DNA from: Parietaria judaica
Lineage: Eukaryota; Streptophyta; Magnoliopsida; Rosales; Urticaceae
Reading direction: 5' to 3'
DNA length: 64,000 nt
Assembly (NCBI GenBank): GCA_954871525.1
Contig: OX940860.1
Location: 28,180,001-28,244,000 of the forward strand
The notes under the pieces were generated by a model that worked only from the letters and a program-made list of their open reading frames with translations, was not told the DNA's origin and searched no databases. The translations under genes and the position numbers were made by a program. This document shows positions 33,897 through 46,377 of the stretch, piece by piece. Numbering within the stretch: position 1 is the stretch's first letter; the number at the start of each line of letters is the position of its first letter.

Positions 33897-36465
33897 TTTT
33901 TTTTTTTAAAGAAAGATGAGTCTCATTAAACTCTTCGAGTCCCCCATATGGGTGCGGCTCGGGAGGGAAGAATACTCCATATCAAATTATCATTGGCTAC
34001 AGCCACACAAGCGTCCCGAACAAGGGTCGGGACTCCCTGATTACAACATGAACCATTCAACAATAAAGGTTCAACACTTGGCGGAACAGACTCCAACCAA
34101 ACAATATTACATTTAGACTTAATTGCGAGTTTAGCAAGACAGTGCGCAATTTCATTACAACTTCTCGGGTTGAAATAAAAAACCATATACTCAATCTGAG
34201 CAGCAATACGAAGGGTATCAGAGGTGATTGTGCCCAAATCTGTGAGAGGATTAAAATTACCGTTTAGAGTTTTAACCACCCTTAAACAATCAGACTGAAT
34301 TCGAATCTTCGACCAACCCTGATCAAGTGCCCATTCAGCTCCTCGACGAATAGCAGAAGCCTCTGCAAGATAAGGGGACAACTCGTGCCTAAAGAAATTA
34401 ATTCCCGACGCTAGGACTCGATTCTCATGATTACGAGCAACTAGACGAATTCCATATCCCTCATCACGACCATCAATCGCAGCGTCAACACAAATGTCTA
34501 CCCACCCCACCTCAGGGGGTTTCCAAGTCGGTGCGGTTGTCGTGCAGCCTTCTTAGGGATCTCTGTCTTTTGGGTCTCCTTAAACTCTGAGAGGTAGCTG
34601 AGTGCCCCCTCCACAATATTCTCTACTGTTCTCGTTTTACTTCCAGTAACAACACTATTTCTGTTATTTCAGATTAGCCACATAAGAGTAGGAAAAAGTG
34701 CAGGGCTGAGAGAGGTGAAGGCCGATGACACGAGGCAAAGAGGGTTGATTCCTGGTTCGAAGAGGTCCAAAATACCACCTAAACCTGCCAATTTCTATAC
34801 TTTTCGAACACATTTACACCCCAAAAAACAATGACCAATAGTCTCACACTCATTATGACGGAGAGGACACCTAGTATGGATAGGCATCCCACGACTAGAG
34901 AGAGCCGTGCGAGCAGGCACAACTTTTTTGCAGACCCTCCACAAGTGGAGTTTGACCTTCGGGGGGGCTGTAACCTTCCAAATTTTACTCCACCAGGATG
35001 TTTCGTTACCAGAAGAAGATGACGATCTGAGGTTGCACATTGCAACGAAACTGATTCGGTATCCACTTTTTACTAAGTACTCACCATCCGTAGAAAAATG
35101 TCACATAATCTCATCCTCTTGATTATTGTCTGCCCGAGGAATGTTAAGAATGGCTGAGGCATCCTCCGATCCAAAAATTGCTCGAATAAGCTAATCATCC
35201 CAATCTCCCGAGTAAGTCTCTAGCTCACATACACGCATACTCTGCGGTAGCGGGGGTGGATCAATGAGATGAAGAGAGCTAGTCCTCGGGATCCAATTAT
35301 CGTTCACAATGTCCACATTTTCACCGTTACCCACCCGCCAACGAGAACCTGCTAAAATTATAGAGTGACCCTATAAGAGGCTTCTCCATACATGGGAGGC
35401 AGCTGAACCAATCTTCGCCCAGAAGGCGTTCCCGCGAGGATAGTAGCAGGCAGCAAATACTTTACCCACGAGCGAATTCAGTGACCTGATAATACGCCAC
35501 ATATTCTTCGCGAGTAAAGTTTGATTAAAGAATCCCATTTGTCTAAAGCCTAGACCACCCTCGCACTTATTCCTACATAGCTCAATCCATTTTGACCAAT
35601 GAATCTTCCGGTAATTGCTTCCGTTTCCCCACAAAAATCCCGCACAGATTTTATAGATATCATCAATGAGACTAGCTGGAATGCGAAAACAACTCATCAC
35701 ATACGTAGGAATAAACTGAAGGAAAGCCTTTATAAGAAATTCTCTTCTTGGTTGCAAAACTTTTGTGCCCTTCCAGCTCTTAACTTTGTTCCACACCTTA
35801 TCTCTAACATAGGCGAACAACTCTTTCTTGCGACGTCCAGCAATGGCTGAGAGGCCAAGATACCGGTGATGACACTCGGTTATTGACACTCCTAGGCAAT
35901 AGGCGATCTGTGATCTTCTAGATTCTTCAACATATTTTCTGAAACATACATCCGATTTAGATTATTTTACCATCTAACCTGACGCCTTCTCGTATATTCT
36001 TAGAGAGTATCTGACAATTTCAGCTTCATCCTCCGTCGCAGAGAAGAAGATGAGACTGATATCCGCAAAGAACAGATGAGAAATCCACAACCCATTTCTG
36101 CCAAATCTAAGACCATTGAGGATATCTCGTTCCTCTGCATCTCGAAGAAGCCCTTAGAGACCCTCTGAGCAGAAAAGGAACAGAAAAGGGGACAACGAGT
36201 CACCTTGACGAAGGCCTCTATGAGGAATAACTCGGCCACGAACCGTCCCATTGATATTGAATGCAAAGGATACCGACGTTACACAACCCATAATCTTGTC
36301 GACCCACTCATTCGCATATCCCAAGCGTATCATCATTGCACGGAGAAATACCCATTCGACTCTATCACATGCCTTCGCCATATCAAGTTTAAGAGGCGCA
36401 CATTCCCCATTACCAAAACGACTGCGCCTCATTGTATGGATCTCTTCAAACCCGAAAACTATTAA
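33897..36465 (-). mobile_element. Degenerate LINE (L1-type) with C-terminal RNase H, 5'-truncated
   Basis: On the minus strand, in order: reverse transcriptase pieces ([13 protein letters not shown] and [13 protein letters not shown] near 36170-36400), the catalytic box near 36055-36075, and a thumb and connection region (35371-35889, with HRYLGLSAIAGRRKKE and WKGTKVLQPRREFLIKAF). Then come a zinc-binding reverse-transcriptase-associated domain (34795-35066, PPKVKLHLWR with Cys/His ligands) and an RNase H domain (33926-34510, with CVDAAIDG, LAEASAIRRGAEWA, QSDCLRV and NEIAHCLAK). It ends in an 11-base poly(A) run (plus-strand T run 33897-33907). Frames are broken several times, and the usual FADD box reads FADI, losing a catalytic Asp. 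The endonuclease and gag-like ORF1 are missing. Confidence 0.9.
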
Positions 36466-36539
36466 CTTGCACTATTTGCGTAAGAAAATATCTCTGACAC
36501 TAGTTGTATGTCCCATGCACCCTGATGTCAATAATTGTC

Positions 36540-36870
36540 CCTGAGATCGGAAATTATCACCAATCTCAGAGATAACATCAAACTATCCCCGACATTTGTT
36601 TGACAATTATTACCAACTTCTGGGATAATCACCGACCTCGACGACAATTTGCATGTCGATGATTATATCCGACTACAGGATAGCAATCACTTTGGAGTTG
36701 TCATATACGAAGTCGGGGTAGTTATGACCGACCTCGGGAGTGCCATCAAGGATTATCACCAACTTCGGGGATAATCATCGACCTTGACCGCAATTCCCCA
36801 CAGCTTCTATTTCGGAGTTGTTATGTCCGAACTCGGGGTAGCTAGCTATGTCCGATCACGGGGATGACAA
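36540..36870. repeat. Cluster of short degenerate CGACCTCGGGG-type motifs
   Basis: Roughly a dozen variants of (C/T)CCGAC(C/T)TCGGGG(A/T)TAA recur in both orientations within 330 bp: ACCGACCTCGACGAC, ACCGACCTCGGGAGTG, CCAACTTCGGGGATAATCA, CCGAACTCGGGGTAGCTA, and others near 37025-37105 (GCTCCGACTTTG, TTCGGGGTTAGCATCT). Clustered short motifs like this are typical of subterminal regions of class II transposons, but no matching termini were found. Confidence 0.5.
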
Positions 36871-38741
36871 TCATTGACTTAATAACTTGTTGAATAAAAG
36901 ATATAAATATTATTGAAGTCCGACTTCATGGTGCATTACATATACATGTTACTAAACAAAAAACAAAGCGACCATTTAAACTAGTGTGATCATTGGCGAT
37001 ATTTTAGCGTTTTAGTGTTATATTGGGCTTGGCCTTAGCAGCTCCGACTTTGTGGTTAGCATCTCAAAATTCGGGGTTAGCATCTACGACTTCAGTAGTG
37101 CTAACTACCGGTGTTAAGTGAAACACTACAAATCTACAATGCACCTAAAACAAGATTTACCGCTTCAAGCCCTAAAAGTAATCACAAGGACCAAATTTAC
37201 CGCAAAAAAAGTAAATAAATTAAAAACCAGGGTTTAGAGCGCTTACAATGGCGCCCAAAAGAAATTTTCTTGGTGGTTTACGATGGCGACGGGTTAAGGG
37301 TCATGAACGTCAGGCCCACTTAAGCACTTCCATGCTCCCAAGGCGAAGGAACGGGGAAACAAACAGGAAATCTTTGGGAGTTGTCATTCCCAACAAGCGA
37401 GAACGTCGGCCAAAGGTCACAAGTAGATTTCGATCTTACCCAAAAATAGTACTACACGCTCAATGAAGTAATATATATCCATTAAAGGTTGTATTATTTT
37501 AGCCCCTCTTAGAAATAGTTACCAAGAAAGAAAGAAAAAAAAAGATTAAAACACCACTTGAAACTGACTGTCATATTATAAAAATACAAAGTAGATAATT
37601 TAGTAGTCATTTTATAAAATAATCACGGCATTTTTTTTAAACTTTAACATTAGCTGGAGTCCAAAGTGAAAATAAAAAAATAAAAAAAAATGCAACACAT
37701 TTTTAGTCTGAATTTTTAATATTAATTTTTATCACAGTACTATTACATTATACTTAAATACATAGTTATGTGTTCATCAAGTTATTTAATATTATTTTTA
37801 ATTTAAATTCGATAGAAAAATAAATAAAAATTTATATTACTTCATATTTATTGCATTTCAATATTTATATGCTATTTTTTTTTAATTTTAAAATCTCGAT
37901 TAGTTAAATTTTAAGTACTTTTACGGTGAGTATCCTTTTATATAATAGAAGAAACGATAGATATACATGAACATTTGTCCTGAAATAAGATTATTTTCAG
38001 CAATAATTTAATGAAATGCTTTAAAATTAATATACTGGTGGTGGCCCAGTGGGCTTTAGCCGGCAGGCTTTAACCCTCACATGCCGGCACGGTGGGTCCC
38101 ACAAAGCCTCTTGGTGGGTCCAAAACTCACGTCACTCTCCGGCAAACTGACAAAACAAACAAACATTTGAAAGCCCAAACCAAGCTTAGCTTCGGAGCCG
38201 AACCAAGCGTTTGAACACTTCATGAGTTGGAGGGAATGGTAAATGAAGCCTATGATAAATATATATATATATATATATATTATGAATGTATCTCTATTAT
38301 TTATGAAATATAATCTGTACTCTATATAGTATATATATAACTTCGCATGTGTAAAATCAAAACAGATATGATTTATTTTTTCATCCAATTTTTTTGTTAA
38401 TATTTCTTCAAATATCGATGTGTATAATATATATACATCATGTCAAAGTGGTTGTAGAATTATTGTTGCGAAGTCTATTTTTTTCATATAAATTTAATAC
38501 CGCCATCGAATGATGCTGTTTTTATGGCTCGTGGCAGTATGTTTATGCATATTTTACTAGGCACGGGGTGGTTGTCATTCGGGATTCAAATAGATTTCGT
38601 TAAAATTCAATTTCTATGATACTTATAAGAAATTTTAAAAAAAAGGGTTAAAAGTCCGTTATTGATTATTAATTTTTTGTTCATATTAGCTAAGTAACAA
38701 TGTGTGAAAAAGTCCCATTGTTAGCAAAGAAGCATCTTGTG
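36871..38741. other. Intergenic DNA
   Basis: A small frame at 37248-37466 (MAPKRNFLGGLRWRR...) is basic and unsupported. A TA microsatellite lies near 38260-38280. No gene was recognised. Confidence 0.4.
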
Positions 38742-39063
38742 TGTTGAGTCCCACATGGAAAAGACATAGGGACTTAGCAAGGTTTAAAAAGGTCATGGGT
38801 TACTTCCCTCATTGCCAATTGGTTTTGAGGTGGAACCTCATGATACTTCACATGGTATCAGAGCCCATTAAGCTCAAAACGAGCACCGATCCAAAAAAAA
38901 AAGGATTCGGCCCGAGATGAGTGAGTCAAAGAGCCACCATCTCGAGGGGGCATGTTGAGTCCCACATAGAAAAGACATAGGGACTTAGCAAGGTTTAAAA
39001 AGGCCATGAGTTACTCCCCTCATTGTCAATTGGTTTTGAGGTGGAACCTCATGATACTTCACA
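38742..39063 (+). mobile_element. Complete TRIM retrotransposon (322 bp)
   Basis: Two 111 bp terminal direct repeats (38742-38852 and 38953-39063) both begin TGTTGAGTCCCACAT and end GATACTTCACA. The first is followed at once by TGGTATCAGAGC (38853-38864), the standard primer-binding site complementary to initiator methionine tRNA. Before the second repeat lies a polypurine tract, CTCGAGGGGGCA. The target duplication TTGTG is exact (38737-38741 and 39064-39068). It has no coding capacity, as expected for a terminal-repeat retrotransposon in miniature. The two LTRs differ at only a few bases, so the insertion is fairly young. Confidence 0.95.
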
Positions 39064-39317
39064 TTGTGAGACACTTGAAGCACTTGAGCACGCGATGCAT
39101 CAAGGAGGTAATCAACGTAGACTTTGATTAGGGAGAGAGAAAGTGAGGTGTACGCGGACAAATGAAAGTGGTCTCTCTTTAAATCATGATACTTCACATT
39201 GTGAGACACTTGAAGCACTTGAGCACGATGCATCAAGGAGGTAATCAACGTAGACTTTGATTAGGGAGAGAGAAAGTGAAGTGTATGCGGCCAAATGAAA
39301 GTGGTCTCTCTTTAAAA
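39049..39317 (+). repeat. 135 bp tandem duplication overlapping the right edge of the TRIM
   Basis: Copy 1 is 39049-39183 and copy 2 starts at 39184. Both contain TCATGATACTTCACATTGTG, that is, the last 15 bp of the TRIM LTR, the TTGTG duplication and flanking DNA, then CATCAAGGAGGTAATCAACG. Copy 2 lacks two bases (GAGCACGATG against GAGCACGCGATG). The duplication must postdate the TRIM insertion. Confidence 0.9.
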
Positions 39318-40758
39318 AAAATCCTTTTATACTAACCCAGAGTATTCTGATACTTAAAATAATGCTTATTACTAATTTTTGCATTTAAGGACATTCACAA
39401 CTACTTTTCAATTTTCTCCTAAGTGTATTATTAGAATTTTCCACCCTCCATGATGGTAAATGCATGGCTAGCTAGAACAATCTAGGCTCTAACCCCTTTT
39501 GAACATGCAAGATGTTTTTTCTCCTCTTTATTATTTTTCTTTTCCTACTAAATATAATTTCTTGGGGGGCTCTTAAAGAGTGCTTTGAATAGATGCTAGA
39601 ATTTTATACGCAAAGAAGATGTATATTGAACAAATTATTGCATTATATATATATATATGTGTATTATGTATATAGATAGTGGAGAAAAGGGGTCGAAATG
39701 ATCATTATTTATACATCAATTTTTATTTTATTTTTAAATAAAGACCATAGAAGTGGCCTAAATCATGAGATGGTGCATAAAATCATGTGCTTCTAAGTCC
39801 ATTTCATCTCATTCTTGTTGTCCCTCATCTTTCATCAAGATAAGATCCATCTCCTATCGATCAATTTTCTTTTCAACTTTAATACACAAATTAATTAATT
39901 AATTAATCAGCCCCTCTTTTGCTTTGTTTTAATTTTTTGCCCCTTTTGAATATTTGCTTCTTCTACATGTCATGCCTTGTAACATCATGAGGAAGGAACA
40001 ATGGAGCGTTCTTTGCGGGTATTAGTGAGCTTAATAATTAAAAATTTGTGTAAAATTAAAGGTAGAGAAAATAATAAAGGTTCTTGAGAAAACTACGTCT
40101 TCCTAAATTGTTCACTTTTGGCCCCATAATTCTTGGATATGCTTTTTTCACAAACTTTTTGGTTACCTTCATGATTATGACCATATAACTGAGTTGGTAA
40201 TGTGTTTAGTTTAACATTCAACACTGCAAAATAATAACCCCAAATTCCTAAAATAACTAAAGGAAGAATCTAAGGTAGCTAAACTATCATTAGCAATTTA
40301 AATAGCTTTGTCATGACCAGTATTAAATTAAATCATGTAAATTCAATAATATTAAAAAATTTATTTCACGCATTCCCATGTATTTAATAAATAGAAAGAA
40401 ATATTAGTTTATTTTATATCTTAAGAGTATTTCCCCACAGAAAATTCAAAGGACTTTTTTCTTGGGGCAACGCATTATTCTCTCGCATAAAGCTAAACTT
40501 ATTGAAGAATATACACTATTTATTAAAGTATATACAATGTCCCATATACATATATAAAATATTAGTTACCAATTTCCCCTCGAAATTAATATATATATAT
40601 ATATATGTATATACTAATTACTAATATTATATATATATGATTATAATCCAATACATGCCACGTATCATATGTTCTTTACAAATAAGCAAAGGTACGTCGA
40701 CTATATAATGAATGTATACATAAACGTATATACAGACCCAGGTCGTATTTTGTTGGAG
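39318..40758. other. Intergenic DNA
   Basis: No gene was seen. TA-rich tracts occur at 39645-39660 and 40590-40640. Confidence 0.4.
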
Positions 40759-40766
40759 TTTTAGAG

Positions 40767-41072
40767 GGGAAACTTCATAAAATGACCTTCAAAACACCAC
40801 AAATTTTTTTATTACACCTCAAGTTTTCATAATTCTAAAATCAACTTTTTAAAATTTTATGTACCAAAATACCCTTAGTCGTGTCCATTTTTCCGGACGC
40901 GACTTGTCCATTTTTCAGGAGGCAATATGTCCATTTTTCAGGACACAATATGTATATTTTGAAAGGGTATTTTGGTACATAAAATTTAAAAAGGTTGATT
41001 TTAGAATTATGAAAACTTGAGGTGTTATAAAAAAAATTGTGGTGTTTTGAAGGTTATTTTATGAAGTTTCCC
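40767..41072. mobile_element. 306 bp inverted-repeat MITE, family 1 copy 2
   Basis: It has the same ends (GGGAAACTTCATAAAA) and the same centre (TTTTTCCGGACGCGACTTGT, CAGGACACAATATG) as the copy at 27540. It is flanked by TTTTAGAG (40759-40766 and 41073-41080). It lacks one internal repeat of the first copy. Confidence 0.85.
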
Positions 41073-41130
41073 TTTTAGAGGGAGTAATTTTTTTTTTTCT
41101 TTACTATATTTAATTAGATATCAGATAATT

Positions 41131-41497
41131 GGTGCGTTTGGCACAGCTTATTTAGTCATGTTTTTGTTTTTAAAATAAACTAAACCGCTTTTTAGGTGTT
41201 TGGAAAAATTGTTTTTCCAAAAAACACTAAATCGATTTTAGATTTTTGTACATGAATCGTAAAAGCTAGAATTCGTAGCTTTTGGTTTTTTCTAAAAACA
41301 AATATACGGTTTTAGTCTATTTTAGTCTTTTTAGCTTAAATATTTTTTTTTTACCAAACGCTAAATTAGTTTTTGTTACCAGCAACAACTGTTTTATAAT
41401 CAATTTACCAAACACCTGTCAGTTTTTTTCTTAAAAACAATTTATTTTTTAAACTAAAAACATTTTTTGTAAAAATTAAGCTGTGCCAAACGGGCCC
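41131..41497. mobile_element. 367 bp MITE with GTTTGGCACAGCTTA ends
   Basis: The left end reads GGTGCGTTTGGCACAGCTTA. The right end is its inverted copy (GGGCCCGTTTGGCACAGCTTA on the minus strand, quoted here in core form GTTTGGCACAGCTTA). Inner parts also pair as inverted repeats rich in AAAAACA. No convincing target duplication was found, so hAT or Harbinger origin is undecided. Confidence 0.6.
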
Positions 41498-41584
41498 AAT
41501 GTATGAAAATAAGTTGGTGTCGATTTTGCTCGCTTATAACAAGGGTTGGACCTGCACATATGTATATACTATACATATATATAG

Positions 41585-42421
41585 GGAAACTTCAATAAGT
41601 ATGCCCCAATAGGTATGTTTGAACAGAATTATTTACGGTTTTAATAAATTTCAAAATTATGCCTCAAAAAACTGCTGCACCTGGTGCATAAAACTGTCTA
41701 ACTGGAGTAAAAAACTATCTAAAAAAATTGTTGTAGCTGAAGGAGAAAACTGTCTAAGTGGAGTAAAGTAAAAAACTGTCTAAAAAAATTGTTGTAGCTG
41801 AAGAAGAAAACTGTCTAAGTGGAGTAAAAAATTGTCTAAAAAAAACGGTACTTTAATTTTTTATTTATCTACTCTAATTTTATAAAATTAATATGATATT
41901 TTTTTACTCTTGTATGCTTCTTTTTGTATTTTTATTCATAAAGCTCTTCTTTTAAATTATTGTAATACTCGTTAAAGTTTTAGAAGAGACAAATATGTAA
42001 AACAGTAAATTATATAATGAAAAATATATAAAATAGAGTCCACATTAAAATAAAGTAAAATTTATAAGCTCTAAATAAATAAAAGATAAATTTCATAATA
42101 TATTTTAAAGAATTTTTGTGATAAAGTTTAACTAAATTAAAGTTTTAGTAAATTCATCACAAGCTTTAGCTATTCATATATAAACACGAGTTAGGAATTA
42201 TGAAACACGACTTATGAAAATATTGTGTGACTGTGGACAGTTTTTTACTCCACTTAGACAGTTTTCTCTTTCAGCTACAACAGTTTTTTTAGACAGTTTT
42301 TTACTCTACTTAGACAGTTTTATGCACCAGATGCAACAATTTTTGAGGCATAATTTTGAAATTCATTAAAATCGGGAATAATTCCGTTCAAACATACCTA
42401 TTGGGGCATACGTAGTGAAGT
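41585..42421. mobile_element. 837 bp inverted-repeat element with internal CTGTCTAAGTGGAG repeats
   Basis: The terminal inverted repeats include TATGCCCCAATAGGTATGTT. The flanking 9 bp TATATATAG is exact (41576-41584 and 42422-42430), although it is low in complexity. Inside, CTGTCTAA(G/C)TGGAGTAAA(A) with TTGTTGTAGCTGAAG occurs three or four times near the left and inverted near the right (ACTCCACTTAGACAG at 42246). No coding potential. Confidence 0.75.
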
Positions 42422-43617
42422 TATATATAGAGAGTTGGCTCACGTGAGCGTGAGATTCACGTTCGCATCGCTCCTTCAACGCGATTCTACATGTGCGACA
42501 TTTATGCGAGCAGCCAACACGCATCACATTCCAAACGCAACACATAATGTATTTTGTTTTGTTAAATATTAATCATGAGGCGATTCCCTGCCTTTGACTC
42601 TGCCAGGCGTCTATTACCCTGTCATGCGTCAGATGAGCGACGTCACGCCAAAAGCCCGTTGGCATGGATACGCGAGCCGCCACTCGCGTTGGCGTTGGTG
42701 ACGAGTATGAATTATGTGTATCACAACGTCAACTTGATATAGTCCCTAGCATATGTCTCTTCTATTGTTGTTTGGAAGTCCAAAGTGAAAAGAAAAGATC
42801 AATGGTACTTAAGTTGTATTAAAAAAATATTCATGTGGTATTATTAATCAAGATTACATGTACAAATATACTCGTATTATAGATATATTTACACGGTAAG
42901 AACAACTGGCATTATTAGCCGCATGAACTATCGATCAAAATTACATATATGCAATTTTTGTATTTCAAAGAAATGAAACTAGAATATCGAAGAATCTTGT
43001 AGTGGATTTACCACCACTCTAAGCAATCTTGGTTTAAGTTGTATTCAACTTGGATGAAATAAATTCCAGTCTTTTTTTTTTGAGTAAATGTATTCAAGCT
43101 TCATTTTGGTGCATTCAAATCAAAGTGCGGTGAAGAAATACTATTATGCATTACATTTTTTTTTAATTATAAACCACGATACTAACTGCTAAGTAGTAAG
43201 TTACAATGATACAATTAATTAAAAAATATATATTTTTAAAATACGGAAAGAGTCTTGAACGATGGTGGAAAATTACAATGCACAATTCTGTTGAAAACCG
43301 TAAATCCGTCGTGCAAACCTGTAAAAATAACTAATCGCCTTGCGGCCAGTACATACAAGAACCTCGCCACAGTGACACCGTTCTCTTTCACGATGTTTTC
43401 TTGTGACCGAAGACTCTTGCACGGGAGATACATTTTGAAAAAGAAAAAAAAAATGATTATACTAATCTAGTAATTTATCAATTTATAGCTATTTTGTATT
43501 AGTGCGTTTTACACTTCAAAAATCGATATTTTCATTTTATATGCCTTTTTTTCTTGTTAAAACTAAATTAAAAATCAATAGTGAATTAATTAACACATTA
43601 ATTAAATCACTAATGGA

Positions 43618-43700
43618 TAACCAAACTTGATTGACTTAGTGGTAAACTTATTGCACGACACTTTAAGAGATCTTGGAATAAATCTCATATTGTGTGCCAT
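43618..43700 (+). repeat. Degenerate tRNA-derived SINE-like sequence
   Basis: CTTGATTGACTTAGTGGTAA resembles a tRNA A box. About 35 bases downstream is a worn B-box-like stretch (GGAATAAATCTC). The whole resembles the sequence at 61985-62060, so both may be old copies of one SINE family. No poly(A) tail or target duplication was confirmed. Confidence 0.35.
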
Positions 43701-45499
43701 TGATGTGTATGTGTATACAGTTTATATATATATATGTGTGATATATTTCTACAGTAGTTTAGTGCTTATTTTTTGTTGTATCAGTTGTGGAGTTTATAAT
43801 GGAGGTATGGGTCTCGCTTATTATTTATACATATATCTATATAAAATATGTCGCCAAAAGTAGCTAATTTTATATATATAATTTGAAGAATAAAGAGCTG
43901 TAAAAAAGAGCTGATCTAAGAAATATTCTTACAATACAAATTATAAAGTGGTATAATAAGAGCAATCATGTAAAATTTGAAAAGGATAAATTATTACTAA
44001 GGCTGAATTAGTCTTATAATATTTAATAACATATACTAATTATAAGGTTTTGTATAGATGGTTATTTTTTAGCATCATGACAAAGTTTTACTTTTGTCAC
44101 ATGAGACCAATCTAGAAATAGAGTATACTCTAAATAAAATTAATCTAATATTCTCCGAGTTCTGCTTCCCAATCTTGAAAAGAAGCGTGGTAATTTAATA
44201 AATTTATTTTAGATAAAATACGGTAAAATAGTTTATCGTCAACGACTCACGAAAAACAGTGTCATTGTCAGCTTCTTTTTATTTTATTTTTTATATTGAG
44301 ACCGAGATCACTACCGCATTTACTGTTTGTTATGTTAAATTTTACATATATTAAATTATTTGGATTTTATTTTGTTAGTTTTTACGCATACTATAGTATA
44401 GCATCTAAGCCAGTACTTATATTGATTCAATACAAATTAATGAATTATGTTGTTTCATTTTGTGTTATGTTTGAATAGTAATTTCGATTTTTTTAATAAA
44501 ATAAACCTTAATATTTTGTTAGGTTATAGAGGTACAAAAATTAGATAGTACCGATTAACTACTAAAATTTCGAACTACTAAAATTATTGAAAAATTCATT
44601 TTTGGCAATTAATGTTTTAACTTTTAACAAAATGTGGTAAAGTAGAAACTGGATCAAATTTGCTTATTTTTACCTAGCTATGAGAATATACTATATTTAT
44701 TGTAAGTAATATTATATATGTACACGTTAAGATCTATTTGTGAAAAAATATCCACGAATCAATATATAATCAATTAAAGTATTATTATCAACTAATTTCA
44801 GGTTTGGCCAAAGTTAATTAATACCTAGATTTAAATGATTTTATAACTTGATTATGCACATAAAGTGCATGGCGAATAATGTTATGCTCGGAGTTAATGT
44901 GTGCTTGTCCTACGTTACTTCTCACCAAAACAACGGGAAAAAAAAAGTATAAAAAGTATTATCAATTTTAAAAGCAACAAAATTTCCGATAAAATATTTA
45001 AAAATGTAAAAATATGCCCCAAATTTAAATAAAATTGACAATTTATTACAAAAGTGACAATTTGTTGCACTCATAGGGCTGGAGGTATTTCTAGAACCTA
45101 TCAAGGATGTACTCATGGCTTGTTCGCTTTCTGTATCAACTCCGCTTTTGTCTTTGAATTTAAATTTATTGTCGAGAAAGTTAAGAAGTTTCATTGGGCA
45201 TTTTGTAGCTCGAGTATGATGACTTTAATAGTTTAGTATTTTCGGAAGAAATCTTGTCTAGTTATTTGGAGGATGCGGGCTCAGTGATCTATTTTAAGTG
45301 TTTCTGATTTTTGTGTCTATTTTATTTATAGAATATAACTCATATTTGTAGAGAAAATAATAAACGGTTGATGTCTTTGCTAGTTTTGGTGTTTAGAGTT
45401 CGTCTATGATTAGTGGCATTTTCAAATTGACTTCATCTTTTCATTAGTTATAACGATGATATATATGAGAAAGAACTATTTTCTATTTTTTTTTCTCTT

Positions 45500-45601
45500 C
45501 TTTTGTAAACTTTTATATTTTTATATTTATAATAATGTGAGCTTTATTTTCTTTTGTAAACTTTTATATTTTTATATTTATAATAATGTGAGCTTTATTT
45601 C
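45500..45601 (+). repeat. 51 bp perfect tandem duplication
   Basis: CTTTTGTAAACTTTTATATT and the following 31 bases, through GTGAGCTTTATTT, occur at 45500 and again at 45551. It is recent, because the copies are essentially identical. Confidence 0.9.
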
Positions 45602-46180
45602 TTGTTTTGCGCTTTCCGAGTATCAGTTGTTTCAAAATTCAGGTTCACTACGTGAGCTTTGGACATCCATAAAAAAATAATAGTTCTATTTATTTTCATT
45701 AATGGATAATCCATTATTATAAATGATGAATGATGATGATAACTGATCGGTCAAACACTTATGCAGAAAATAGAACTTAAGAAATCTATATTTAAAAAGA
45801 ATAACAAAAAGGAATAACTTCAAAATAATTGCAATATAATATTCATAGAATATCCGTCAGTTACCGATATATCTGTAAAATCTAACTAATAGAATCGACA
45901 ATTACCGAAATTTAATTACACGTAAATCATTTGTTGCTATAACCGTAACCCGAGAATTTATCCGATTAATTAACAAAATAATCATTAACAAATTTGCTAG
46001 CAATAAATATAAACTTTGTTTTCCATTCAAAGTCCACTATTTATGAGTTTGTTTTTAATATACCCTTAATTTATTTTCTATAAAACTTGAAGAGTTTTTT
46101 TTTTTTTTTTAAGGATGATTTAATAAATGAATAATGAATAACGTATTTGGTAAGTAATAATGGTAGTCTCCACGCGCGAA

Positions 46181-46377
46181 ATATAAACCGTTAAAAGCCA
46201 GTTCCCGCGAGGCTCGGAACCAGCTTCGGACTCGCTTTTCTCCTTCTTCAATATTATTATTACTATTAGAGAAGAAGAAGAAGAACGAACAAAACCTCGC
46301 CAAACAAATTCAATTCTCCTTCCAAGTCCAACCAAATTTCAGTTTTGGCGGGGAAAAAGCTGATCGAAGATCTTGTA
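46181..46377 (+). promoter_or_regulatory. Proximal promoter and leader of the KIN-14 gene
   Basis: ATATAAA at 46181-46187 is a TATA candidate. It abuts CCGTT (46188-46192), the reverse of the AACGG core of mitosis-specific activator elements. TTCCCGCG at 46202-46209 and TTTTGGCGGG at 46343-46352 both fit the E2F consensus. Together these hint at cell-cycle control, but short motifs occur by chance and no expression data are available. Confidence 0.4.

Larger units (their letters stand above)
42431..46180. other. Intergenic DNA upstream of the kinesin gene
   Basis: No convincing gene was seen. The segment 42431-42715 is GC-richer and full of short GCG/CGC motifs, but has no open frame of note. 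A 71-codon plus-strand frame at 43255-43470 was not recognised. Confidence 0.4.

Noticed and set aside
34831..36544. Several plus-strand frames across the LINE
   Set aside because: They are antisense to recognisable reverse transcriptase and RNase H sequence on the minus strand.
37118..37140. CACTACAAATCTACAATG as a CACTA transposon end
   Set aside because: The motif cluster lies on the wrong side (outside) for that orientation, and no target duplication or partner end was found.
43255..43470. 71-codon plus-strand frame of possible gene origin
   Set aside because: There is no recognisable family, the minus strand is equally open, and it ends in a poly-Lys run from an A-rich tract.
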